64,000 bases of DNA from Pseudomonas salomonii (GTDB taxonomy: Bacteria; Pseudomonadota; Gammaproteobacteria; Pseudomonadales; Pseudomonadaceae): NCBI RefSeq assembly GCF_900107155.1, contig NZ_FNOX01000019.1, forward strand, positions 1 to 64,000. The letters run 5' to 3'. Shown here piece after piece: positions 1 through 9,882 of the stretch (position 1 is its first letter; every line of letters starts with the position of its first letter). The translations under genes and the position numbers were made by a program. The notes under the pieces were generated by a model that was not told the DNA's origin, searched no databases, and worked only from the letters and a program-made list of their open reading frames with translations.

Positions 1-7
1 CCGATCT

Positions 8-116
8 GATCGTTCCCACGCACCGCGTGGGAATGCAGCCCGTGACGCTCCGCGTCACAGAGTGCCCGGTATTCAGGCCATGCCCATAGGGCGGGACGCG
101 GAGCGTGTGGGAGCGA
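8..116. repeat. REP doublet, family A
   Basis: GATCGTTCCCACGC-type palindrome followed by a GACGCTCCGCGTC stem, then an inverted, degenerate second half (GGGACGCGGAGCG). It lies directly beyond the stop codon of the RAYT gene. The same family recurs at 683, 9120, 9883, 16878, 27539 and 35774. RAYTs are thought to move the REPs that flank them, so this is probably the transposase's own repeat. Confidence 0.85.
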
Positions 117-119
117 GCA

Positions 120-653
120 TTAGTGCCAGCGTTGAATATCGATGAGTCCTTCTTGTCCTGCGTAATTGCGCGCACTGGAATACCGCCAGTGTTCGGCTAA
201 GTCCACATATCCTCGTTTCACCGGGTTGTGGTGAATGTAATCAAGCTTTTGGTGCATCACCCGCTCGCTGTACACCAACTCAGCGTGTGAGCCTTCCTGC
301 CAAAGTTGATAAACCCGGTCTATCTTGTGCGCCCGTTTGCTGAACCGCAGGCGTTGTAATAAACGCTCTGCGCCTCGGCGCTGCAAATCGTCAATGATGG
401 TACCGGCGGTAAAGGATTTGAATTGGCTCACGCATTTGCCAAGGTCGGGCGCCTGAGCGATGAAGTGCAAGTGGTTTTCGAGGATGACGTAGCCGAAGAG
501 ATTCAAGGCATGGTGGCTTTGTTGATATCGCCAACAGTCCAAAAGATGACCAACGATGTAGTCACGGGTGAACAGCGGCAGCCATTCCATGACGGTGCAG
601 GTGAGGAAGTGCGGCTTTTCAGGTTCGGTGATGACGTAGCGGCTTCTGCCCAT
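120..653 (-). CDS. REP-associated tyrosine transposase (RAYT, Y1_Tnp/IS200-like)
   Basis: A 177-residue member of the IS200/TnpA_REP single-strand transposase family, which nicks REP hairpins through a tyrosine-DNA link. Seen in the sequence: the HUH metal motif HLH at residues 61-63, the family signature YIHHNPVKRG with the likely catalytic Tyr139, and a C-terminal W-x-YSSARNY motif. I start it at the ATG at 653 (MGRSRY) because AAGGA lies 7 nt upstream; a longer frame reaching 734 would translate a REP. It is flanked on both sides by family-A REPs (8-116 and 683-732) and carries no IS-type inverted repeats, as expected of a domesticated, single-copy RAYT. Family assignment is confident; activity is unknown. 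Confidence 0.88.
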   Translation of the reverse strand: MGRSRYVITEPEKPHFLTCTVMEWLPLFTRDYIVGHLLDCWRYQQSHHALNLFGYVILENHLHFIAQAPDLGKCVSQFKSFTAGTIIDDLQRRGAERLLQRLRFSKRAHKIDRVYQLWQEGSHAELVYSERVMHQKLDYIHHNPVKRGYVDLAEHWRYSSARNYAGQEGLIDIQRWH

Positions 654-682
654 GGATTCGTCCTTGAATCGGGGTGCGGGTT

Positions 683-732
683 GGACGCGGAGCGTCCGGG
701 GAGGCATTCCCACGCAGAGCGTGGGAACGATC
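683..732. repeat. REP, family A, single
   Basis: GGACGCGGAGCGTCC stem followed by GCATTCCCACGCAGAGC and GTGGGAACGATC, in reverse orientation to the copy at 8. It lies just upstream of the RAYT start, so the gene is framed by REPs of one family. Confidence 0.85.
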
Positions 733-767
733 ACCTGTGGGAGCGGGCAAGCCCGCTCCCACAGGTG
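732..767. repeat. REP, family B, near-perfect palindrome
   Basis: CACCTGTGGGAGCGGGC and its complement are separated by only two bases. This is the GTGGGAGCGGGCTTGC repeat class, distinct from family A. It abuts the family-A REP and lies between the RAYT and the 3' end of the small gene at 775, where its hairpin could end transcription. Confidence 0.85.
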
Positions 768-774
768 TTAACGG

Positions 775-975
775 TTACTGCGCGTAGACATGGACGACAA
801 AATGCTGGCCTGATGCTGTCAATTCATAGGCTTTGTCGTAGATCCTCAGCGTCCTTGATGGCTCGCGGATGGTGTCGCCGACGTTGGCGATCCTCCGGAA
901 TTCATCCCAGTCGATGACGGTGGTGCTGGTAGCGCCGTCGATTCTGAGGTTACTGCCGTCGCATTGATATTCCAT
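775..975 (-). CDS. hypothetical protein, 66 aa
   Basis: Small unrecognised protein. I start it at the ATG at 975 (MEYQCDGSNL), which has GAGGG 8 nt upstream; a longer frame to 1077 reads through an inverted repeat and looks non-coding. The protein is soluble and mixed in charge, with no signal peptide or membrane segment, and ends in a hydrophobic strand (HFVVHVYAQ). It lies between the RAYT and ltaE on the same strand with a REP just downstream. Its reality rests on the ribosome binding site and plausible composition. No function is proposed. Confidence 0.5.
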   Translation of the reverse strand: MEYQCDGSNLRIDGATSTTVIDWDEFRRIANVGDTIREPSRTLRIYDKAYELTASGQHFVVHVYAQ

Positions 976-1032
976 AGGTTTAGCCCTCTGCTGGATTTCC
1001 GTTTCCGGCCGATTATTCGGCAGGCAGTTGTT

Positions 1033-1071
1033 CCCGAAAGGTGGCCGCTGCAGCGGCGTTTTCCTTTCGGG
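1033..1071. repeat. nested inverted repeat (possible terminator)
   Basis: Outer arms CCCGAAAGG and CCTTTCGGG (9/9) enclose an inner 14-bp palindrome GCCGCTGCAGCGGC followed by GTTTTCC. It lies between the 3' end of ltaE and the small gene at 775, both on the minus strand, so it is either a terminator or a leader hairpin. Confidence 0.45.
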
Positions 1072-1159
1072 TTCCAAGAGGCTAGTCGATGAAATTGGGC
1101 TGTGATGCTGTCAGAAACACCAAATAACAGACTCGGCAATGCGCCAGTATTCGAGAGGC

Positions 1160-2200
1160 TTACGCGTTCATCACTTCCCTGATGTCTGCGGCTAATTCTC
1201 TTACACGTTCTTCCTCTGTATCCCACGCGCACATGAACCGTGCGCCACCTTTGCCAATGAAGGTGTAGAAGCGCCAGCCCTTGGCCGTCAGCGCCGCGAT
1301 AGCCGGTTCCGAGAGTTGCAGGAACACGCCGTTGGCCTGTACCGGGAACATCAGCTCCACGCCGGGAATGTCCGCCACCAGGCCGCTGAGCAATTGCGCG
1401 CAGTGGTTGGCGTGGCGGGCGTGCTTGAGCCAGGCGTCGTTTTCCAGCAGGCCCACCCATGGCGCCGAGAGGAAGCGCATTTTCGAGGCCAGTTGGCCGG
1501 CCTGTTTGCAGCGGTAATCAAAGTCTTCAGCCAGTTTGTGGTTGAAGAACAGGATGGCTTCGCCGACTGCCATGCCGTTTTTGGTGCCGCCGAAGCACAG
1601 TACGTCCACACCGGCTTTCCAGGTCAGGTCGGCCGGCAAGCAGCCCAGGAACGCGCAGGCGTTGGAGAAACGCGCGCCGTCCATGTGCAGGTTCAGGCCC
1701 AGCTCTTTGCACGTGACGCTGATGGCGCGGATTTCTTCCGGGGTGTACACGCTGCCCACTTCCGTGGCTTGGGTGAGGGTGACCACGCGCGGTTTCGGGT
1801 AGTGGATATCCTGACGCTTGAGGGCGATCTCGCGGATCGATTCCGGGGTCAGCTTGCCGTTTTCGGTGCGGGCGGTGAGCAGCTTGGAGCCGTTGGAGAA
1901 AAACTCCGGCGCGCCGCATTCGTCGGTTTCGACGTGGGCGGTTTCCGAGCAAATCACGCTATGGTAGCTCTGGCACAGCGAAGACAGCGCCAGGGAGTTG
2001 GCCGCGGTGCCGTTGAAGGCGAAGAACACTTCGCAGTCGGTTTCGAACAAATTGCGGAAACCGTCGGCGGCGCGATGGGTCCACTCATCATCGCCGTAGG
2101 CGCGTTGATGGCCCTGGTTGGCTTGTTCCATGGCGGCCCAGGCTTCCGGGCAGATGCCGGAATAGTTGTCGCTGGCGAATTGTTGGCTCTTGTCAGTCAT
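1160..2200 (-). CDS. ltaE: low-specificity L-threonine aldolase
   Basis: A 346-residue PLP enzyme of fold type I that cleaves L-threonine/L-allo-threonine to glycine and acetaldehyde in the cytosol. Family landmarks: the N-terminal SDNYSG and the NGTAAN loop, the HMDGARFSNA region carrying the cofactor-binding Asp, and the Schiff-base lysine in FGGTKNGM. The start at 2200 (MTDKSQQ) has AGGAA a few bases upstream; the frame stays open to 2509 but that part is antisense to the next gene's promoter and start. It is divergent from the TraX-like gene and close to glyA and the sarcosine genes, consistent with a glycine/C1 island; ltaE and glyA occupy similar positions in P. aeruginosa (recalled). 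Confidence 0.93.
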   Translation of the reverse strand: MTDKSQQFASDNYSGICPEAWAAMEQANQGHQRAYGDDEWTHRAADGFRNLFETDCEVFFAFNGTAANSLALSSLCQSYHSVICSETAHVETDECGAPEFFSNGSKLLTARTENGKLTPESIREIALKRQDIHYPKPRVVTLTQATEVGSVYTPEEIRAISVTCKELGLNLHMDGARFSNACAFLGCLPADLTWKAGVDVLCFGGTKNGMAVGEAILFFNHKLAEDFDYRCKQAGQLASKMRFLSAPWVGLLENDAWLKHARHANHCAQLLSGLVADIPGVELMFPVQANGVFLQLSEPAIAALTAKGWRFYTFIGKGGARFMCAWDTEEERVRELAADIREVMNA

Positions 2201-2290
2201 GGCCCATTCCTGTGGTCGATGTTGGTGCGCACTGTAACCAAGATTGTCGCGGGTGCGCACGCACTGTAAATGCAAAGTCACTGGGGAATT

Positions 2291-3019
2291 ATGCACGGTA
2301 CACACACGTTGGCTGTCGGACGCGTCCGCGATGGCGCACAGGATCTGCTCAAGTGGCTGGCGTTGCTGAGCATGGTGCTGGACCACTTGCGCTATGTCGG
2401 TTTGAGCCTGGACGGCCTGTATGTGCCGGGGCGTCTGGCGTTCCCGTGGTTTTGCCTGGCGATTGCGGCCAATGTGCACCGGCTCGCCAATACGCCCGTC
2501 ACCGGCCAATGGCGCTACCTGGGCTGGCTGTTGCTGTTCAGTGTGATCAGTGAAGTGCCCTACCGGCTGTTTATCGAGGATGCCGATACGTTGAACGTCT
2601 TGCCGACGTTGGCGCTGGGGTTGCTGATTGCCCGAGGATGGCAGCAGAAGGCGCTGTTTGATCGAGGATTGGCGCTGATCGCCCTAGTCATCGCGGCCCT
2701 GTTGTCTGCCCAGCTGATGTTCGGGTTTTTCGGTGTGTTGCTGCCGCTGGTGATGCTGCTGGTGTTCACCCGGCCATGGTATTTCAGCCTGTTGCCGGGT
2801 TTGGTCTGCCTGGCCGCCAACCAATGGCAGATTCTGCTCAATAGCGGCACGCCTGTGGCGCTGATGGGGTTGGCCGCTTGCCTGATTGCGCCATTGGCGG
2901 GTCTGCTCTTGTTGCGACATGCCAAAAACGCCTCGCCACCGGCCATGCGTCGCTGGGCGTATGCCCTGTATCCACTGCATTTTCTGTTGCTATTACTCGT
3001 CCGCCAGGCGCTCGCCTAA
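2291..3019 (+). CDS. TraX-family integral membrane protein
   Basis: A 242-residue, very hydrophobic protein with about 7-8 predicted membrane spans. It has the TraX-like start (DLLKWLALLSMVLDH), the acidic loop PYRLFIEDADTLNVL and a C-terminal ALYPLHFLLL segment. TraX of F plasmids acetylates pilin; chromosomal homologues are of unknown role and probably act as membrane acyltransferases (inference from the family). The ATG at 2291 is preceded by GGGGA; an upstream in-frame ATG at 2270 has no ribosome binding site. No conjugation gene is nearby. It is followed by a REPIN that may separate it from glyA. Confidence 0.8.
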   Translation: MHGTHTLAVGRVRDGAQDLLKWLALLSMVLDHLRYVGLSLDGLYVPGRLAFPWFCLAIAANVHRLANTPVTGQWRYLGWLLLFSVISEVPYRLFIEDADTLNVLPTLALGLLIARGWQQKALFDRGLALIALVIAALLSAQLMFGFFGVLLPLVMLLVFTRPWYFSLLPGLVCLAANQWQILLNSGTPVALMGLAACLIAPLAGLLLLRHAKNASPPAMRRWAYALYPLHFLLLLLVRQALA

Positions 3020-3024
3020 CCCCT

Positions 3025-3114
3025 TGTGGGAGCGGGCTTGCTCGCGAAGGCGGTGGGTCAGCCAATACATGTGCAAGCTGACTCACCGCCTTCGCGAGCA
3101 AGCCCGCTCCCACA
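3025..3114. repeat. REPIN, family B
   Basis: Two inverted TGTGGGAGCGGGCTTGCTCG units with a central TTCGCGAA-GGCGG stem, about 90 bp, between the TraX-like gene and glyA. As RNA it would form a long hairpin and probably acts as a transcription or mRNA-decay boundary. Confidence 0.9.
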
Positions 3115-3256
3115 TTTGTTCTGCGTTGTTCGTGCCATGTCGTAAACGCACCTTTGCGTGGCGTGCGTAGGCATTTGACCTCTCTGCGCCAGCCCTACCA
3201 TCGCATCAAAGGGCCCTGCGAGGGCCTCAACAATACGAAAGGCTGGGAGAGACGCG

Positions 3257-4510
<1,254 letters not shown>

Positions 4511-4532
4511 GCGCGGTTTTGGAGTAATGACT

Positions 4533-5783
4533 ATGCAACGCTACTCGGGCTTCGGCCTCTTCAAGCACTCACTCAGCCACCACGAAAACTGGCAGAAGAT
4601 GTGGCGCACGCCCACACCGAAAAAGGTCTACGACGTGGTTATCGTCGGCGGCGGCGGGCATGGTCTGGCGACGGCTTACTATTTGGCCAAAGAACACGGC
4701 ATCACCAATGTGGCCGTGGTCGAGAAAGGCTGGCTGGGCGGCGGTAACACCGCGCGCAACACCACCATCGTGCGTTCCAACTACCTGTGGGACGAGTCGG
4801 CGCACCTGTACGAACACGCGATGAAACTGTGGGAAGGCTTGTCCCAGGACCTGAACTACAACGTGATGTTCTCCCAGCGCGGCGTCTACAACCTGTGCCA
4901 CACCTTGCAGGACATCCGGGATTCGGAGCGCCGCGTGAGCGCCAACCGCCTCAACGGTGTGGACGGCGAACTGCTCAACGCCAAACAGGTGGCCGACGAG
5001 ATTCCGTACCTCGACTGCTCAAAAAACACCCGCTACCCGGTACTCGGCGCCACCGTGCAACGGCGCGGCGGCGTGGCCCGTCACGATGCCGTGGCCTGGG
5101 GCTTCGCCCGTGCGGCTGACGCGCTCGGCGTGGATTTGATCCAGCAGACCGAAGTGATCGGCTTTCGCAAGGAAAACGGCGTGTGCATCGGCGTCGAAAC
5201 CAACAAGGGTTTTATCGGCGCCAAGCGCGTCGGTGTGGTCACCGCCGGTAACTCCGGGCATATGGCCTCGCTGGCAGGCTTTCGCCTGCCGATCGAATCC
5301 CACCCGCTGCAAGCGCTGGTGTCCGAGCCGATCAAGCCGATTATCGACAGCGTGATCATGTCCAACGCCGTGCACGGTTACATCAGCCAGTCCGACAAGG
5401 GCGACCTGGTGATCGGCGCCGGTATCGACGGCTACAACGGCTATGGCCAGCGCGGCTCGTACCCGGTGATCGAACACACCATCCAGGCCATCGTCGAGAT
5501 GTTCCCGGTGCTGTCGCGGGTGCGCATGAACCGCCAGTGGGGCGGCATCGTCGACACCACGCCGGACGCCTGCCCGATCATCTCCAAGACGCCGGTGCCG
5601 AACATGTTCTTCAACTGCGGCTGGGGTACTGGTGGTTTTAAAGCGACTCCAGGCTCAGGCAACGTGTTTGCCGCCAGCCTCGCCAAGGGTGAAATGCACC
5701 CATTGGCAGCACCTTTTTCCATCGACCGTTTCCACAACGGTGCGTTGATCGACGAACACGGCGCTGCGGCCGTCGCCCACTAA
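4533..5783 (+). CDS. soxB: sarcosine oxidase subunit beta
   Basis: A 416-residue subunit of heterotetrameric sarcosine oxidase, which oxidises N-methylglycine to glycine using O2 and THF. The Rossmann FAD motif VVIVGGGGHG lies at about residues 35-44. RHDAVAWG, around residue 184, is the family segment that carries the histidine holding the covalent FMN (family knowledge). I chose the ATG at 4533 (MQRYSGFG): GGAG is 8 nt upstream, while the ATG at 4527 is only 2 nt from it. Normal length; followed 15 bp later by soxD. It lies in a glyA-sox operon known in P. aeruginosa to be induced during glycine betaine/sarcosine growth. Confidence 0.96.
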   Translation: MQRYSGFGLFKHSLSHHENWQKMWRTPTPKKVYDVVIVGGGGHGLATAYYLAKEHGITNVAVVEKGWLGGGNTARNTTIVRSNYLWDESAHLYEHAMKLWEGLSQDLNYNVMFSQRGVYNLCHTLQDIRDSERRVSANRLNGVDGELLNAKQVADEIPYLDCSKNTRYPVLGATVQRRGGVARHDAVAWGFARAADALGVDLIQQTEVIGFRKENGVCIGVETNKGFIGAKRVGVVTAGNSGHMASLAGFRLPIESHPLQALVSEPIKPIIDSVIMSNAVHGYISQSDKGDLVIGAGIDGYNGYGQRGSYPVIEHTIQAIVEMFPVLSRVRMNRQWGGIVDTTPDACPIISKTPVPNMFFNCGWGTGGFKATPGSGNVFAASLAKGEMHPLAAPFSIDRFHNGALIDEHGAAAVAH

Positions 5784-5798
5784 CAGGAGAAATTCCCT

Positions 5799-6101
5799 AT
5801 GTTGCATATCTTCTGTCCTCACTGTGGCGAACTGCGCTCCGAAGAGGAATTCCACGCATCCGGCCAAGCGCACATCCCGCGCCCGCTGGACCCGAATGCC
5901 TGCACCGATGAAGAGTGGGGCGACTACATGTTCTTCCGTGACAACCCTCGCGGGCTGCACCACGAACTGTGGATTCACGCCGCCGGTTGCCGTCAGTACT
6001 TCAACGCCACCCGCGACACCCTGACCTACGAAATTCTTGAAACCTACAAGATTGGCAGCAAGCCGCAATTCACCGCCAAGGCTTCTGGAGAGAAGGTATG
6101 A
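5799..6101 (+). CDS. soxD: sarcosine oxidase subunit delta
   Basis: A 100-residue zinc-binding subunit needed for assembly of the heterotetramer. The expected Zn ligands are visible: Cys6 and Cys9 (CPHC), His60 and Cys64 (HAAGC). AGGAG lies just before the ATG. Its stop overlaps the soxA start (ATGA at 6098-6101), indicating translational coupling of delta with alpha. Confidence 0.96.
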   Translation: MLHIFCPHCGELRSEEEFHASGQAHIPRPLDPNACTDEEWGDYMFFRDNPRGLHHELWIHAAGCRQYFNATRDTLTYEILETYKIGSKPQFTAKASGEKV

Positions 6102-9100
6102 GCCAGATCAATCGCCTGTCCAACGGTGGTCGCATCGACCGCAACAAAGCCCTGACGTTTACCTTCAACGGCCAGAGCTACAAAGGCTTTGAGGGCGACA
6201 CCCTGGCCGCAGCATTGCTGGCCAATGGCGTCGACATCATCGGCCGCAGCTTCAAGTATTCGCGCCCGCGCGGCATCTTTGCCGCCGGTGCCGAAGAGCC
6301 GAACGCAGTGCTGCAGATCGGCGCCACCGAAGCCACCCAGATCCCCAACGTGCGTGCCACGCAACAGGCGCTGTACCAGGGTTTGGTCGCCACCAGCACC
6401 AACGGCTGGCCGAACGTCAACAATGACGTGATGGGCATTCTCGGCAAGGTCGGCGGCAAGCTGATGCCGCCGGGCTTCTACTACAAAACCTTCATGTACC
6501 CGCAATCGTTCTGGATGACCTACGAAAAGTACATTCGTAAGGCTGCGGGCCTGGGCCGCTCGCCAACCGAGAACGACCCGGACACCTACGACAACTTCAA
6601 CCGTCACTGCGACGTGCTGATTGTCGGTGCCGGCCCTGCCGGCCTGGCCGCCGCACTGGCCGCTGCGCGCAGCGGTGCCCGCGTGATCATTGCTGACGAA
6701 CAGGAAGAATTCGGCGGCTCCTTGCTGGACTCGCGTGAAAGCCTCGACGGCAAGCCGGCGGCCGAGTGGGTTGCCAGCGTAATCGCGGAACTCAAGGCCC
6801 TGCCGGACGTGGTGTTGCTACCGCGAGCCACCGTCAACGGCTACCACGACCACAATTTCCTGACCATCCACGAACGCCTCACCGACCACCTCGGTGACCG
6901 TGCGCCCATCGGCCAGGTGCGCCAGCGCATCCACCGTGTGCGCGCCAAGCGCGTGGTGCTGGCGACCGGTGCGTGCGAGCGTCCGCTGGTGTACGGCAAC
7001 AACGACGTGCCGGGCAATATGCTCGCCGGTGCGGTCTCTACCTACGTGCGCCGCTACGGCGTGGCACCTGGCAAAAAACTGGTGCTGTCGACCAACAACG
7101 ACCACGCCTACCGCGTGGCGCTGGACTGGCTCGATGCGGGCCTGCAAGTGGTCGCCGTGGCTGATGTGCGTCACAACCCACGTGGCGCGCTGGTGGAAGA
7201 AGCCCGCGCCAAAGGCATTCGTATCCTCACCGGCAGCGCCGTGATCGAAGCCCGTGGCAGCAAACACGTGACCGCTGCGCGTGTGGCGGCGATTGACGTC
7301 AAAGCGCACAAAGTCACCAGCCCAGGCGAGTGGCTGGACTGCGATCTGGTGGCCAGCTCCGGCGGCTACAGCCCAGTGGTTCACTTGGCCTCGCACCTGG
7401 GCGGCAAGCCGACCTGGCGCGAAGACATCCTCGGTTTCGTACCGGGTGAAGCCCCGCAAAAACGCGTGTGTGTCGGTGGCATCAATGGCGTCTACGGCCT
7501 CGGCGATTCCCTGGCCGATGGTTTTGAAGGCGGCGTGCGCGCAGCCAGCGAAGCCGGGTTTGCGCCGGTGGAAGGCACGCTGCCAAAAGCCTTGAGCCGT
7601 CTGGAAGAGCCGACCCTGGGCATTTACCAGGTGCCCCATGACAAGCCGACCGCACGGGCGCCGAAGCAATTTGTCGACCTGCAAAACGACGTCACCGCTG
7701 CTGCCATTGAGCTGGCGACCCGCGAAGGCTTCGAGTCGGTCGAACACGTCAAGCGCTACACCGCGCTGGGCTTCGGCACCGACCAGGGCAAGCTCGGCAA
7801 CGTCAACGGCCTGGCCATCGCGGCCCGCTCGCTGAACGTGACCATCCCGCAGATGGGCACCACCATGTTCCGCCCGAACTACACGCCGGTGACCTTCGGC
7901 GCCATCGCGGGCCGTCACTGTGGGCACATTTTCGAGCCGGTGCGCTACACCGCGCTGCAAGCCTGGCACGTCAAAAACGGCGCCGAGTTTGAAGACGTCG
8001 GCCAATGGAAACGCCCTTGGTACTTCCCACGTAACGGTGAAGACCTGCACGCCGCCGTGAAGCGCGAATGCCTGGCCGTGCGCGACAGCGTCGGCCTGCT
8101 GGATGCATCCACCCTCGGCAAGATCGACATTCAAGGCCCGGATGCCCGCGAGTTCCTCAACCGCATCTACAGCAACGCCTGGACCAAGCTCGACGTGGGC
8201 AAGGCTCGCTACGGCCTGATGTGCAAGGAAGACGGCATGGTCTTCGACGACGGCGTAACAGCCTGCCTGGCCGACAACCACTTCCTGATGACCACCACCA
8301 CCGGCGGCGCGGCACGCGTACTCCAGTGGCTGGAAATCTACCAGCAGACCGAGTGGCCAGACCTCAAGGTGTACTTCACTTCGGTCACCGACCACTGGGC
8401 GACCATGACCTTGTCCGGCCCCAACAGCCGCAAGCTGCTGGCGGAAGTCACCGACATCGACCTGGACAAGGACGGCTTCCCGTTCATGACCTGGAAAGAA
8501 GGCCTGGTTGGCGGCGTGCCGGCGCGGGTGTTCCGTATCTCGTTTACCGGCGAGCTGTCGTACGAAGTCAACGTGCAGGCCGACTACGCCATGGGCGTAC
8601 TCGAACAGATCGTTGCGGCGGGCAAGAAGTACAACCTCACGCCGTACGGCACCGAGACCATGCACGTATTGCGCGCCGAGAAGGGCTTCATCATCGTCGG
8701 GCAAGACACCGACGGCTCGATGACCCCGGACGACCTGAACATGGGCTGGTGCGTAGGCCGCACCAAACCGTTCTCGTGGATCGGCTGGCGCGGGATGAAC
8801 CGTGAAGACTGCGTGCGTGAAGAGCGTAAGCAACTGGTGGGCTTGAAGCCGATTGACCCGAATGTATGGCTGCCGGAAGGCGCGCAATTGGTGTTCGACC
8901 CTAAACAGTCGATCCCGATGAAGATGGTCGGCCATGTGACCTCAAGCTATGCGCACAACTCGCTGGGTTATTCGTTTGCGATGGCGGTGGTCAAGGGCGG
9001 TTTGAAGCGCATGGGTGAGCGAGTGTTCTCACCGCAGGCGGATGGCAGCGTGATCGAGGCAGAGATTGTGTCCTCGGTGTTCTTTGACCCGAAAGGCGAT

Positions 9101-9115
9101 CGCCAGAACATCTGA
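6098..9115 (+). CDS. soxA: sarcosine oxidase subunit alpha
   Basis: The 1005-residue large subunit. Order of domains: an N-terminal ferredoxin-like module (about 15-100, GRSFKYSRPRG), a Rossmann NAD(P)-binding fold beginning LIVGAGPAGLAAALAAARSG near residue 175, and a C-terminal GcvT/aminomethyltransferase-like domain (about 600-1005) where THF accepts the methylene group. Full family length with no disruption. It overlaps soxD by 4 bp. A 107-bp REPIN begins 5 bp after the stop and separates it from soxG. A 705-codon antisense open frame runs beneath it but is a composition artefact. Confidence 0.96.
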   Translation: MSQINRLSNGGRIDRNKALTFTFNGQSYKGFEGDTLAAALLANGVDIIGRSFKYSRPRGIFAAGAEEPNAVLQIGATEATQIPNVRATQQALYQGLVATSTNGWPNVNNDVMGILGKVGGKLMPPGFYYKTFMYPQSFWMTYEKYIRKAAGLGRSPTENDPDTYDNFNRHCDVLIVGAGPAGLAAALAAARSGARVIIADEQEEFGGSLLDSRESLDGKPAAEWVASVIAELKALPDVVLLPRATVNGYHDHNFLTIHERLTDHLGDRAPIGQVRQRIHRVRAKRVVLATGACERPLVYGNNDVPGNMLAGAVSTYVRRYGVAPGKKLVLSTNNDHAYRVALDWLDAGLQVVAVADVRHNPRGALVEEARAKGIRILTGSAVIEARGSKHVTAARVAAIDVKAHKVTSPGEWLDCDLVASSGGYSPVVHLASHLGGKPTWREDILGFVPGEAPQKRVCVGGINGVYGLGDSLADGFEGGVRAASEAGFAPVEGTLPKALSRLEEPTLGIYQVPHDKPTARAPKQFVDLQNDVTAAAIELATREGFESVEHVKRYTALGFGTDQGKLGNVNGLAIAARSLNVTIPQMGTTMFRPNYTPVTFGAIAGRHCGHIFEPVRYTALQAWHVKNGAEFEDVGQWKRPWYFPRNGEDLHAAVKRECLAVRDSVGLLDASTLGKIDIQGPDAREFLNRIYSNAWTKLDVGKARYGLMCKEDGMVFDDGVTACLADNHFLMTTTTGGAARVLQWLEIYQQTEWPDLKVYFTSVTDHWATMTLSGPNSRKLLAEVTDIDLDKDGFPFMTWKEGLVGGVPARVFRISFTGELSYEVNVQADYAMGVLEQIVAAGKKYNLTPYGTETMHVLRAEKGFIIVGQDTDGSMTPDDLNMGWCVGRTKPFSWIGWRGMNREDCVREERKQLVGLKPIDPNVWLPEGAQLVFDPKQSIPMKMVGHVTSSYAHNSLGYSFAMAVVKGGLKRMGERVFSPQADGSVIEAEIVSSVFFDPKGDRQNI

Positions 9116-9119
9116 AACT

Positions 9120-9226
9120 GATCGTTCCCACGCTCTGCGTGGGAATGCATCCCGGGACGCTCCGCGTCCCAAGAGCGGACGCAGAGCGTCCATGGCGGCA
9201 TTCCCACGCAGAGCGTGGGAACGATC
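9120..9226. repeat. REPIN, family A (copy 1, identical to 9883-9989)
   Basis: 107 bp made of two inverted GATCGTTCCCACGCTCTGCG units joined by GACGCTCCGCGTC-type stems. It fills the soxA-soxG gap and matches the element at 9883-9989 base for base. Confidence 0.95.
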
Positions 9227-9248
9227 AACTTAAGAGACAAGGTGCTTT

Positions 9249-9881
9249 ATGACAGCAGCCAATGTTTACCAACAACGCCCCACCTCCGGCGCCAAGGCCG
9301 AGTCGTCGCTGCACCATGCCGACCTCGCCAGCCTGGTCGGCAAGGGCCGCAAGAACGCCGGCGTGACCGTGCGGGAAAAGAAACTCCTCGGCCACCTGAC
9401 GATTCGTGGCGATGGCCATGACGCCGCGTTCGCCGCCGGTGTGCACAAAGCCCTCGGCATCGAACTGCCCGGCGCACTCCAGGTCATCGTCAAAGGCGAC
9501 ACCAGCCTGCAATGGCTCGGCCCGGACGAGTGGCTGTTAATCGTGCCAAGCGGCGAAGAATTTGCCGCCGAACAAAACCTGCGCGCTGCTCTGGGCGAGC
9601 TGCATATCCAGATCGTCAACGTCAGCGGCGGCCAGCAGATCCTCGAACTCAGCGGCCCTAATGTGCGCGACGTGTTGATGAAGTCCACCAGCTACGACGT
9701 GCACCCTAATAACTTCCCGGTGGGCAAGGCGGTGGGCACGGTGTTCGCCAAGTCGCAGTTGGTGATCCGTCACACGGCTGAAGACACCTGGGAGCTGCTG
9801 ATCCGCCGCAGCTTCTCGGATTACTGGTGGTTGTGGCTGCAGGATGCGTCCGCCGAATTTGGCCTGAATGTCGTTGCATAA
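9249..9881 (+). CDS. soxG: sarcosine oxidase subunit gamma
   Basis: A 210-residue gamma subunit, the fourth partner of the heterotetramer, with a GcvT-like fold related to YgfZ. Landmarks: SSLHHADLASL near the N-terminus, QWLGPDEWLLI in the middle, and a C-terminal WELLIRRSFSDYWWLWLQDA segment typical of SoxG. The ATG at 9249 follows a modest purine-rich stretch (AAGAGACAAGG). Identical REPINs lie on both sides (22 bp before, 1 bp after), so the gene sits in a cassette-like setting inside its operon. Confidence 0.94.
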   Translation: MTAANVYQQRPTSGAKAESSLHHADLASLVGKGRKNAGVTVREKKLLGHLTIRGDGHDAAFAAGVHKALGIELPGALQVIVKGDTSLQWLGPDEWLLIVPSGEEFAAEQNLRAALGELHIQIVNVSGGQQILELSGPNVRDVLMKSTSYDVHPNNFPVGKAVGTVFAKSQLVIRHTAEDTWELLIRRSFSDYWWLWLQDASAEFGLNVVA

Positions 9882-9882
9882 C

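Noticed and set aside
6818..8935. 705-codon open frame antisense to soxA
   Set aside because: Composition artefact of high-GC codon use; low-complexity, His/Val/Gly-rich translation with no family resemblance, while soxA on the other strand has full homology.
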